Part shown: one piece after another, positions 38,501-49,870 of the stretch
Layout: every line of letters starts with the position of its first letter
Numbering within the stretch: the stretch's first letter is position 1
DNA from: Branchiostoma floridae
Taxonomy: Eukaryota > Chordata > Leptocardii > Amphioxiformes > Branchiostomatidae
Direction of reading: 5' to 3'
Assembly (NCBI RefSeq): GCF_000003815.2
Contig: NC_049991.1
Span: 11,816,917 to 11,880,916 of the forward strand
DNA length: 64,000 bases
Program-made: the position numbers and the translations under genes
Notes under the pieces: model-generated
What the model was told of the DNA's origin: nothing
What the model saw: only the letters and a program-made list of their open reading frames with translations
Databases searched by the model: none

Positions 38501-39481
38501 TTTCCCCATGTTTTAGATCAGTACAAGTAATGCATCAAAATATTTATTGTTAACAGGCCAATCAAGGGCATCCAAGGGCTCACAAGAGAGGTTGTCGTGG
38601 CCCTCCTGTGCAATATTGAGAGTCAGGAGCAGCGGAGGCACATGACCACTACACATGGACTCCCTCCGGAACATCCCAGAGCTGGAACATCTGATGACGT
38701 GGAAGCGTTCATTGCGACACTACATGGGATGCTGGGTCCAATCTTTGACCATAAGACTTTCAGGGAAAATTTCAGGTAATGTGAGAAACTTCAACACAAA
38801 TAAGTTGCTTAATACGAATTTTATTCAGATAATGAGGTAGAGATATATATACACAGAAAGAATGTATGGTCTATACTATTATCTTACATGTTGTTTGGTT
38901 CCTGAAAGCTCCTATACAATGGTTCTTATGTCAGATGAATTAGCTTTATCGGTGACATTGATTGTAAAAAATAGATTGGAACATCTTGAATCTACCATGA
39001 TTTTGTACATGCTGCTGTACAGTACAGTATTTTACAATGTTCAAAAGAAATGATTGTATGTATGTATTTACAGTCAAAATATGTCAAAACACATTCTTAA
39101 CAACACAGTATGTTCACTGCTTTGATACTTGCTAACAATACATCCCATGCTATTTTTACAGAAGGTAGTATATCTAACACCATTATTTCCTGTCTTTTCC
39201 CCCATCTTAGGAAAATCTGCCATGAATACTGCAAGAGGCTAGACCAGGACCTGCCTTTTTGGTACCACACCGGGATCAATGAGAGGTTCCAGACAAAGCT
39301 GCCCTCCTTTGACCAGCCGTCAGGTGCAACTGAACGCCTGGATCGGACAAGGGTGTCTAAGTTTGCAGATCCTGGGATCGACAACCCTTGCCGGGTCCAA
39401 ATGCCGCGCAAGGGAGCGAGAACAGTCAGGAACCAATTCCATAACCTAGAAGAGCGGCTCCCCCCTCCCCCCCAGGCCTAG
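32571..39481 (+). CDS. Putative P/THAP9-like (Academ-like) RNase H-fold transposase, 12 coding exons
   Basis: In-frame exons: 32571-32744, 33211-33409, 33604-34745, 34900-34986, 35225-35930, 36493-36636, 37093-37266, 37489-37723, 37950-38099, 38268-38438, 38557-38775 and 39211-39481; 1223 residues, all GT-AG, no stops. The N-terminus has an RG-rich patch (about 20-30) and a Trp-rich, Myb/SANT-like stretch (about 67-124). I read residues 550-1160 as a DDE transposase core: KADACD (D555/D558), strand-helix-strand MIFMISDEQ...YAVPV, GFVTDGEWNSL (D774), DHGHVLKR (930-937, compare DxxHLLK of THAP9) and TSDDVEAF (E1110, compare QDxxExxF). It resembles uncharacterised multi-copy invertebrate proteins I have seen. 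Catalytic assignment is inference. It converges on the nuclease gene at 39489-43076, which suggests a shared element. Confidence 0.8.
32821..33067. mobile_element. hAT-like MITE in the first coding intron of the transposase-like gene
   Basis: It starts CAGGGCTCAAAATAC and ends GTATTTTGAGCCCTG, a perfect 15-bp inverted pair. The interior carries CCTGCA-rich inverted blocks. CAGGGCTC ends are typical of hAT relatives. No clean 8-bp duplication is visible. Confidence 0.85.
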
Positions 39482-39488
39482 ACATCAA

Positions 39489-42400
39489 CTATTTTACCCA
39501 TTGTGATGCCTTAACTACTGCAGGTTCCCATTTGCCCTTCTTTGTAATGAGTAGTTTCATATAGTATCCTGGGTGAAGGAACTCTGTTCTCAAAGTGATG
39601 TTCCCAGCTCTTACACATACCAGTCTGTCAGTGTTGAGAAGAGGATGTACATATTGCGTTAACTCTGTGACAATGTACCCAACAATCTCTGGTCCTTTGT
39701 CTGTGTGAAGGCGCACTGCAATGGCATTTGCATCGTAGAAATTGTCTGGGTCTGGTATGATATCTACAGTTGGAGGCTGAGTCATTTTTCTTCCTATCAC
39801 TAATACCTCCTGTCTTCTCAGTTTTTTGGTAACCCCCATAACTTTGAAAGCTATCTCATGTTCTCCATCATCGTCGCCACTGTCCGAGTCAGAGTCATCA
39901 CTCTCCTGATCAGTAGTGTATGCTGCATCTTCTGGTGTGTTGCCGGAACTAATGGTTGCCTGAGAAAACTGAGACATGATGTCATCTGAATAGTTATCAG
40001 GCAGGGAGAAGAAGTCCCACTCCCAAACTACAATGTATGACTGACTTTCGTGTTTTATTGTACATGATTTTTGTATTGTGATGTCAAATGGAGGTGTTTC
40101 TAAAAGTACTCTGTGGTCCGAGGCTTTGAACAAACAGGGCGAATGAGGTGTATTGTGTTCTGAAGATAGTGTGCCGGTTACAAAATCAAGTGTCATGACG
40201 GGGAAGCATGGAGGTGTCCACTGGAGCCCCTCGCCAATGCTGAACACAGTTGAAACTGGTGCTTGTTGTTGACTTCTCAGGTTGTAGTGGTTGGATGTTG
40301 TGGAGTCTGTGTCACTGCTCGGGTCTTCAAATGTTTTGTCAGTCTGGTCTGAAAGGCAAAAAGTCAACAAATTGTTACTGTAAATTGTAAATAGCATACT
40401 ATAGGAAATATAATTCTTCAGGAATATCTATATCATTCTCTGAGCATTTAAGTCCTGATACTAAGTTTGGTTCAGAGTAACTTTACCTGTTCTGTTCAGC
40501 ATCTGCTCACTGATCCAAGTTCGGCTCAAGTCAGCAATCGGTGCTCCAGATGGTGGTCTGATTACTTGTTAAGAAAAAAAATTTCTTGGACAAATGATAA
40601 AGACATCATGTTGTATGTTACAGCAGAAATACCCTTTTCACACAGGTGTGATTTAAAACTATGTATAGGGACAGAATTGCAGAATAGTGAAGGATACAAT
40701 CCAGCATACTCCATGTCTACAGCAGACATGCCAGGTGGATAGTCATGCAGCGGTACATATCCCTTGTCAGGATGGAAGACTGTCTGGTGGGTAAAGGTGT
40801 TCACGGCCATCTTCAGTTTTTCTGGATAACCAGGTGGAACTGTGATGTTACTCCTTCCTGTGATCCTGCCTATGTTCTTGATTTGCTGTATTGTAGAGAT
40901 GTACATTTTGTCAGAGAGAAAGCTACAATTGTCAAAGACATATTTGACCACTGTATAGAATTGTTCATGTAAGTGAGTGACTGTCCCTGCACCAGTTCAG
41001 ACCAAGGAGCTTCAGCAACTTCTGACAAATGTTACCCTTTGTATTGGAAGTACTTATGAATGTGATGACACTTTATACAAGTTAAGACCAATAGACATTG
41101 TGATGGGGGAAGACAATGATTTATTACTTAATGAAAGGAAATGTTACAACTAAAATCATTGAATACTGTAGCAATGTATGTAACTCTCACTTTGAAAATA
41201 TCCCCATCTCCAACTGACTTCACAAAGGTTGCTGCCCTCTTAAGTCCAATGCTTTCAATGGACCCCAAGTAGTCACATCCTGAAATAATACACATGTGCT
41301 GGAACTTTTCAAAAGTGAACTGTGGGAAGTCAGGATATGACCTGTACAGGTGATGGTGAAGGATGAGCTGCCCATCGTGTCCATCCCATTTGTAGATAAC
41401 CTGTAGTAAAACGGTAAAAAGTGTTTTTCACCATCAGTGTTGCATTTCTTTGAATGTCATGGCATATAAAAGAGTAATTTAAGATAGTGAGGAGAATATC
41501 TTTTAAAATTGCAATTGGAACATTGTGAAACAACATTTTATCATACCTTTTTAGCGCCATACACCAACAGGTCTGAGTCTTCAGTAATCACGTAGTCTGC
41601 TGCTCCACTCATACTCATGAAGGCTAGTTGTGGATCAGCTTCATACGGCGCCATCAAGTAATCCACTCCTCTGTCTTTCAATGCCTGCAAATAATGAATG
41701 AATGTAGACCTTTACTACACATACATACCCACTAGGTTAAGGATAGGTTGCAACAAAATGATAATTGACAAATACGTGGACTATAGAAGGATCATATTCT
41801 ACTATGTGAATTCAACTTCATCTCACTTTGTGTCAGTGAAAATGTTGGAACAAACATGTTTTAAAATCGAAGGGCTGTCTACATTTAAAGGAATATGACG
41901 TTGTATGTATAAGATTTCACCATGACTAAAATTTGATGGAAAAGACTGGCCCTTTATACCTAACCAACTTATTATGCAACTGGATTTAAGCAAGTAAGCA
42001 TGTAAAGTGGAACACTCACCTTGATGACATTGTCTACCATCTCAGGTTTTACTTCTAGGCCATCTTGGCAGTTCCTGTCGAACCTTGTGGTGTTTTTCTC
42101 CATAAGAGCGAAACGAGCAAAGGTCCTGGCCTTTTGCCTGTCCCTGGATGAACAAAAATTAGTAAGTCAAAACATTTCTAAACTTGCTGTGTCTCTTCTG
42201 TGGGCACCAGGCTATCAAGATTAAACATGAGTAATCAAATTTATGTTCATAAATTGATGACATTATTCAGGACAAGTTAAGATTCAGCCATGCTACAACC
42301 GGGACCTGTTGACACATTGAACACTGTTCACACTCTGGATCCACAGAGAAAAATTTCTGATCTGCTACCACAGTAAAATAATATTGTCTACCATCACAGT

Positions 42401-43076
42401 AATCAGTGATGAAAAAGAATCAACATAGATTCTGAAAAATTCAACTTACTGTTTACGTTTTGCCGTCAACTCAGCCTTGGCTGGCAATGGATTTCGGCCA
42501 TCAAACACGACAAGTGGGGTTACTCCATTTCTGAGAAGAATCTCAATTCTGCCCATGAAGTATCTGATGTAGCTGAAAAGTAAATAATAAGTATGTGTAA
42601 ATGAGTTTTCTATCCAACCTGGTTATTAACAACAACAATCTTTATTACCAGTTCATGCCCAAAGGCTAATTGCAGACAAAGTAAAGTAGTGGTGTACATA
42701 ATTGTATATTTTACAGAGAAGGAAAATGAGAACTATAGATAAATCAAAAGACAAATAGCGTTTAATCTAAATCTATTTATTTGATTGGATTGACTTACTG
42801 GTATTTTCCGTATTCAGTGGGAGATGAACCATCCAACATTATCATCAACAATAGCAGAATTGACACCAAGCCCGAGTGTTCTAGTACATTGAAGACTACA
42901 CAGTATGGTACACACCTGTCTACTGGCCGTCCAAGGAATACCTCTTTGGCACATCCAATTAGTCCACTGTGGAGCCAGCAGGATGCATCAATGGCCACCA
43001 CAGTTCCAGTCATGTCCTCTATGTTGATGGGTTCTGTAGATTTCTTGAGCTCTGGCAACAGACCTGTGATACCCAT
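39489..43076 (-). CDS. EXO1/FEN1-type nuclease with C-terminal HIRAN-like domain
   Basis: Eight coding exons: 43076-42916, 42572-42450, 42143-42020, 41684-41547, 41400-41191, 40885-40698, 40557-40487 and 40348-39489; 624 residues, all junctions in frame. The first 340 residues follow EXO1: N-terminal MGITGLLP, VAIDASCWLH (D30), VVFDG (D78), PYEADPQLAF (E151, D153), TEDSDLL (D172, D174) and SGCDYLGS (D225). All seven metal-binding acidic residues are present, so a 5' flap/5'-3' exonuclease activity is expected. After an acidic Ser/Asp-rich linker (about 485-507), residues about 508-600 contain DNFYDANAIAV and VGYIVTEL, the pattern of HIRAN domains (HLTF/Rad5), which bind DNA 3' ends. Human EXO1 lacks this domain. 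The start matches the EXO1 N-terminus, which must be free for catalysis. It is convergent with the transposase-like gene. Confidence 0.88.
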
Positions 43077-44068
43077 CCTACTGTGAAATGTATAGATCAA
43101 ATGGAAAAACGTAAAAATTGGTGTTGCAACAAATATATCAATTCCTTTCTTGGTCATTTATACTGACAAAAAGACCCCTCACACCACGTATTTGAAATGT
43201 ATGTTGTCTATAATGAATATGTTCATAAACATATCAATAACAGCAAAGAAATAGTTTTTGTCTGTATCTCTTCACAGCATCTTTGTAATGTATGCTCGAG
43301 GATATGCATAGCCACAAACATGTGAAAACACAAAGAATTTCGCACTACCTCTCATCGTTATTCAAATGCAAAAATACACGTATGCACATGGTGTCCGTGA
43401 AATAATACCACCCAAACTCTACAGAACGTCCAATAGTTTGCAAAGTTGACAAATTCACGACTACTGCTAGTTGACTTGACAGAATTTCATACACAGTATG
43501 TAGATAAACGTCAAACAAAATAATGGGGCGACCAAAGAGACTCCCTCGCTTGGACCGATCTACCGCCCCCCTCCCCCAAACAACGAAGCGTACGGACGAA
43601 ATTTTGTAGAACAAATCGTGCATCTGCAAGTTACAGCGATCTCTATTATTATCAACCCTATCATCAACCCCGACTTGCATTACGGAGAACTATAAGGAGT
43701 CTGTCTAATATCCCGAATAATCTGTGCATAACAAGTTTTGACGCCTGTGTTTTCTTAAATTTTTAGACCGCCGAGACGGTCACAAAACATCACCGATTGC
43801 ATTGAAATAACGATTAATTTTAACCGTAAGAAAAACGCACAAACAAAAAAAAACTGTAAATTAACGTTCCTACTAACCTTTTGTCTTCTGCGCGATCAGC
43901 GATCGCAGGGAAACTCGCTCAAAACACGATGGACTCTCATGCAACGGTCGCGCCAGCGGCTATGTTGTTTTCAATCTGGAGCAGCAAAACACGTCCGTCA
44001 CCTACGGCTGCCGGAAGTCAAATGAAAGCTGCCCGCGCTTCTCAGTCGGGGGTCACGTGATACCCATC
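43077..44068 (-). promoter_or_regulatory. 5' region and promoter of the EXO1-HIRAN gene
   Basis: A minus-strand donor (AAAAG then GTTAGT) at 43878/43877 can splice to the acceptor at 43082/43081, leaving four untranslated bases before the ATG at 43076. Upstream lie an ETS site (ACTTCCGG on the minus strand, about 44011-44018) and an E-box CACGTG (44054-44059) in CpG-rich sequence. The transcription start is inferred. Confidence 0.5.
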
Positions 44069-44069
44069 C

Positions 44070-47000
44070 CACACCATCTGATTTCATCCATTGTACGCTT
44101 CTTCTGGGTCATATCATGAAGATGTATATACATTGTTACATTGAACGTGTATATTTACTACATGTACATGTAACATGTATGTATTGCAATTTGAATATGA
44201 TATGATATAACTGTTTTGATGGTGTTGTTTGTTGTGCTTGTTTACGAAGATAAGATATACCTGTAACTAACTTTACATAATGACAGGTGAGTTTCAACAG
44301 GATGATGTCATTAGGCAAAGTAGTACAGTGTAGCTGTTACTTTTGTTGTCATGGTTTGTTTTGATAGTGTAAGTCAGTATTAGACCCTTTGTTCTAGTCT
44401 ATCATTTTTGCCAACACTTCCTATTGTAAGTTTGTGCTGTACTGTCAGTACAGGTAAGTTAACTGTTGTGTTATCGCTAGTTTGAAGTGTGTGGATGGAT
44501 GGATGCGTACGTAGCGTGTAATAGAATATACCTGGAACAACATTGTAAGCCCTTTCCCACAGCATTTTAGTCAAATTAATGTACTAAGATGAGTTTATTT
44601 TGTTATTTATACAACTTGTAACTTGCATCCTGTTCTTAGTACAGATATTCTCATGTAGTGCATTTGGAGCCAGTAGCTATTCATCTTGCACAGGTGACCA
44701 TAAGAGTGGGGACCTTGCCGATTCAATTGTTTTGTTGCAGTTTGTTTGCCTTGCAAGCTGACCTGTCCTACATAGCACTCATTGACCCCTGGAATTTGAA
44801 TGGTCAGTTGTCACACCAGATTGACACTAGACATACTTGCAGGGTTAACAGGTACGGCTTCGTTTCACCTGACCACGCAGTTTACCTAACCTTACCTGTG
44901 CTGAGAGGAGCAAGTAAGGACATCTCTGTATTGTCACTATGGTGTTGTGATCATATGTTAGTTATTGTCATACCGATGTGTACATTCTGTCTTGACTTGC
45001 TCCAAGACTTGTTTATGCTGTACCTTGAATGCAGTGTTTGGGACCGAAGGTACTTTATCATCATTATTAAGTATGACCTTTTGTGCTATTGAGGCAATCA
45101 CTTGCATCCTTGTGCAGTGCTAAAAGCCTTCTTTGCTTCTTTGTAAGTTTGTTTCTGGAATGCAAGGTCAATATGGAAGTAATGTTGAGATTTTTGCTAT
45201 GGCTTGGCATTTTAGGAGGTCTCCATATTTTTGCACACTTGTGTTGCATACCTGAGAAGCCTGGGAACTTGTGAGGCCTTGTAACTACTCTACATGCTAC
45301 TTGTGTAGGCTGCTGGGATGTAGGACAGTAGGACACATATATGGTAATTTGTGAGCAGTGCTAGCTTCTGTTGTTTGGTGACAGAGTTTTTCCATTTTTT
45401 TTACCCGGATATTTTTCAGTGTCAAATTGCCTATGTAAAGATAGTACAGTTTTAGTTAACACATAAATATGATAAAACAGCTGTATTGTGCATTTGTAAG
45501 CATCTACCTTTGAATTGTTTGCAGGTCTGAAATGTGAGAAAAACTCTGATGAACGCATCATTTACATGCGTACATGTAGGAGAAGTTGTTAACAGTTATC
45601 ACAGATTATTATGTGTGAATGAATCAGAAGCTATTTAGAGGGTTGGCACAAAACCACCTAAAGCCCTTTTCTATCTTTGGTCACCTTAACTGATGACCCT
45701 CTGGGCATAACTCGACTCGTAAATTACATTAACTAATGTCTCCAACATTGCCCAATCTGATTCTCGCCACAGGCTTATGTTAATGTGATTTGGATTGACA
45801 AACAAGTCATGTTGCTCTCCCCGCAGACATTCATGCGACGCTGTGCGGACATTATGCATGATTTACGAGCCCCTTTCAGGTGAAACAATGGAGCCGTGCG
45901 TGCCATGTGGTGTAGCCGGCACCATTCCTACATGTATGTACGATCAAGGAGGTTGAAAGAGGGAATGCGATGTAGGACAGCCAAATTTCACTATAAGAAT
46001 ATCAGTTGATGTTTGATTGAGTAGAGATTTTTATGCTGACTTGTCAGAAGAATTTTCTGCAGGTACCTGGTTCGTTTTCTCTACCACTGTTACTGCAGGA
46101 ATCTTGTTTGATACCTGGGATTCTTGTTGCTGATAAAGGAAACCCTCTTGACAAAGCCAAAGTCAACATGAAGTCATATAAAAGAAAGCCAGTGCTAGTG
46201 GGCCCCTAAGCTGGTGTCAAGCAACCAACATACCTTTGATACTAGCTATTGTCTTGGTGGATTATGCTGTATCATGATTAACACGACTTTATGAGCAAGT
46301 TTAGTCAAATACATAGCATAAATCGCAATAACTGATATACAGTATATTTTGACAAGAGAATCACTGATAGCACTGAAAAATCATCTTTAAAACCTTCTGC
46401 TAGTCAGATTTCCTGAGTGTTTCATTACCGAGTTCATTACCAACTGAAATCGTGGTGAACATGTGTTCAGCACAGTGTAACAGGCATATGGCATTGGGTC
46501 TGTGGTTGTGCTTCCAGGCCTATGAGAGAAAAGGGCTCGGCCCCCGCTTCAGCCTGACCATGCCTCGCTGCACTGGTCTACCCCCGCCTTCCCAAGATTC
46601 TAAGATTATAAAGGTGTTTTTTTGCCGCTGTTACTTTGATCAGAGCTTGAGTGTTTGAGACTTCCAGAGTTTCTGTCTTGCATCGTGGTAATCGCCGGTT
46701 TAGATTAAGCGTCTGTACTTATCCTCGTCACATCTTGTACAGGTATTTGTATCACTTCCTATCTGTCTGTAACTTTTCCCATTATACATTAACAGTGTAC
46801 TGAATGAATATTACATCAACTGTAAACTGGATCTGGTATTTGCATTTGTTTGGAGAGAGCACACTAGCTATATATTAACCAAAGCATCATATTGACATAC
46901 CGAGCCTGATCCATTAGATCATAGTGTCACAACATTTGCCAAAACTCTGATATCTCAAACTCTGCTGGCCACTTTTGATAAGGTCAGACCAACTGGATGT

Positions 47001-48350
47001 TGACTGAATGTTGACAGACCCTATATGAACACACCTGAACAAATTTGGCTCTGAAAGTAGGTTAACTATATAGATAAGTTTTATAACTATGTACAACAAA
47101 CGTAGCTTAACAGATATGGCCACATGTACATCCTTTATGGACTGTATCACATTGATAGCTCACCAGATTTTGACCTATAAATGATACAATGCATAAGTAG
47201 TCTTCGAGTCCTCTTATTCCAGTGACTGAACAATTTTCCTCGTTAAGGAGTTGATTTTAATGGTAACAGGTACATCTCTCTCTACATGTGTATTTATTGG
47301 TATTCAAAAATATTGTCAATTCTGTAGAGAAGTGCCTAATCTTGAATTTGTAAGTAAAATACATTTCTAGTCATGCAGATGTATAGGTGGCTCCTTGTTG
47401 TTACAGTAAATTGTGACTGGTTTAGGCTGAGATCCATGGCATACTTCCAAGGACTTGAAGGTAATTCACGGGAATGATAACAAGGACCTTCCGGTATTTG
47501 CTAGAATTACAGTGACACAGCCTGACCAAGGGAGAGTACGTGTCTGTTTTCTGCATGGTGCGCGTTACCAGGCTACGGGTGGTTTAGACAGAAAACCGTT
47601 ATATAGTCGTGTTACTGTTCTTGTCCATTATGTCTCTGGCTATGGTATTTTTAGGCTGTGTTAAGAGTTTTTTTCCTCAATTTGTGTGCTTCCATCTTGG
47701 ACCTGGTCATGCAACCCTTCAACATAAGAGTTAGACTGACCAGGTGCAGGTACCCTGGGAGCCAGCCGGGATCGGGCAGCTAGGACAGTTTATTCGGTGG
47801 CCCAAGACAGTCAGGCCCTCCCGATCTCCTATTAGTGTCCTGGCAGTTTAAGCCCGATGAGGTCCACCTGCCCTAGCGATAACTCCTTCAGGCTTAAACT
47901 CCCGGAGCGCTTATGTGAGATCGGCGGGCTGACTGCCTTGGCTCACCGAACAAAAACTCGCTAGCTACCCGGTCCTGTCTGGCTCCTAGGGTAAGGTGCA
48001 GGGGGGATGTGTAACGTTGCTGTGGATTGACTCTCCTGGTCAATTATTTCCCTTTTCGATCCATATCCCAGGAACGGCTGGTTTAGACTTATGTTGTACA
48101 CTCACGATTGCTCATGATGTAGGTTTTATTTTTTGGGTTGATCAATGTCAGTTCCTATCAACAGAAGTTGAACTTGATGATAATAATGCATGTAGAACTT
48201 AGGAGCATGTATTTGCTATTTTTCTTGTCTTCTAGTATTACATAACAAAGTTAAAGAAAGATAAAGCAAAGCATACAAGCATATGAAAGAATCGTGTAGT
48301 GCTAGCATTGTGTAGCTATGGCAGCAGAATAACAAAAGTTCATTTGTTTT
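44070..48350. other. Non-coding stretch upstream of the Kir gene
   Basis: No recognised coding exon. It contains one MITE (47753-47991). Kir 5' untranslated exons or regulatory sites may lie here but cannot be placed from sequence alone. Confidence 0.45.
47753..47991. mobile_element. MITE, CCCTGGGAGCCAG family, copy 2 (TA duplication)
   Basis: It begins CCCTGGGAGCCAG and ends CTGGCTCCTAGGG between TA dinucleotides. Its left arm (CGGGATCGGGCAGCTAGG) matches the right arm of the copy at 27536-27685, so the two copies are in opposite orientation. The middle has a further inverted pair around TTTAAGCC and GGCTTAAA. Confidence 0.85.
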
Positions 48351-48468
48351 TTCAGGAGAAGCTCTGAAGCTACCAGCATACTGGGAAGTAAACCCGTGTG
48401 TCAACATGGAACTGTGAAGCCAGTGAAGGTCAGCACTGGCTCAGTCTAAAGGATTTGAAGCTTACAAT

Positions 48469-49870
48469 ATGCCAGAGTTTCACGGAAATAAAGATCGCTC
48501 ATATTTCACGATGGATGGTGGGCCCACGAGGAACGGGCGGATCCCTCGCTCCCCGCCTCTCCATCAACACAGTCAGATGAGCCTCATCTCCGACTCCAGC
48601 ACTCCGGGGGAACGCACTCCCATGAAGAAAGCCTCCATGACGTCATCGGAGGCCGTGGTGCGGCGGCGCTGGCCACGCTTCGTGAGTAAGGACGGGACCT
48701 GCAACTACAGGAACCACCACGTTCCCATGTACAAGAGGAGGTACGTTCGGGACTTTTTCACCTCCCTGGTGGACCTGAGGTGGAGGTACAGCATCATCGC
48801 CTTCTCTGCTGCGTTCGTCTTGAGCTGGTTCTTATTTGGAATTGTTTGGTACATTGTAAGCTTAGTACATGGAGACTTTGCCCATGTTGATGACCCTGAC
48901 TTCCAGCCATGTGTCAGTGAGATGAGGGACTTCACGTCCTCCTTTCTCTTCTCACTGGAGACACAGACAACGATCGGCTATGGTTCTCGCCACGCACGAG
49001 ACAACTGTGGCTTTGGTGCCTTCCTCGTAGCTTTCCAGTCCATCGTGGGACTCATCATCGACACATTGATGATTGGCGTCTTCCTCACAAAGCTTGCCAG
49101 GCCAAAGAAACGTGCGCACACTTTGCTGTTTAGCGAGCAAGCTTGCATCGCTAACAGGGACGGAAAACTCTCACTCATGTTCCGTGTCGCTGACATTTCG
49201 TAGGAGTCACATTGTAGAAGCCCACGTTTCGCGTTCTTTGTTGTTTCGACACCACAGAAAAACTATGGAGGGCGAGGAACTCTATTTGAACTTTGAAGAC
49301 GTCAATGTCGGATTCGACAAGGGTACAGACCGTGTCTTTCTCATCACCCCAATTACAATTGTTCATGAAATCGACAAGGAGAGCCCGTTCTATGACGTCT
49401 CCGAGGACAGCCTGGCGAAGGAAGACTTTGAAGTAGTTGTCCTGTTCGAGGGTATCTTAGAAAGCAGCAGCTACACGCTTCAAGCCAGGACCTCGTACCT
49501 GGCAGACGAGATCATGTGGGGTTACCACTTTGATAACATGGTGACCTGCTCAGAGTACGGTTACGAGGTGGACTACAAAAAGTTTAACAAGACACACCCA
49601 ATCCCCACCCACGAGTACAGTGCACGGATTCTCGATGCACACCGGTCGTCCCTGTCCCTGGACAGAGACGTGGACAACAACAGGCAGGGAAAGACCCACG
49701 TAGACAGGGTAAGAGATGACGATGACAGGGGAGTGGACTCTAAGAGACTCTCCATGGCACTGGCCTATGAGAATGAAATACACACGATGGTGTGCAGCAA
49801 CAATGAGTGGGGACAAGGTGATCATACGGCGGTAGAGAATGGAAAAAAGGTGACCTGCACAAAGCTGTAG
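48469..49870 (+). CDS. Inward-rectifier K+ channel (Kir2/Kir3-like), one-base frameshift
   Basis: An exon opens after a TTTTTTCAG acceptor at 48355, and the ATG at 48469 starts a Kir protein. It has a cytoplasmic N-terminus with a conserved basic/Trp stretch (about 65-100), TM1 (about 106-132), conserved extracellular Cys (148, 180), selectivity filter TIGYG (168-172), and TM2 (about 183-207) with D198 at the strong-rectification position. RPKKR (211-215) is a phosphoinositide-contact region. The frame stops at 49201-49203 after 244 residues, but the cytoplasmic domain continues in the +1 frame from RRSHIVEAHV to the TAG at 49868-49870. One surplus T in TTT at 49196-49198 explains this; without it the length would be 466 residues. 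The end TKL fits a class I PDZ ligand. An assembly error or a null allele are equally possible. The rest is well conserved, which argues against an old pseudogene. Confidence 0.9.

Noticed and set aside
42795-42915. Continuation of the first EXO1-like exon to 42795
   Set aside because: Reading on past 42916 loses EXO1 similarity. Splicing at 42916 to 42572 restores the EXO1 alignment through VVFDG and keeps the frame.
44658-45092. 144-codon plus-strand ORF upstream of Kir
   Set aside because: There is no homology signal, no signal peptide or transmembrane pattern that fits Kir or another family, and no splice sites in frame.
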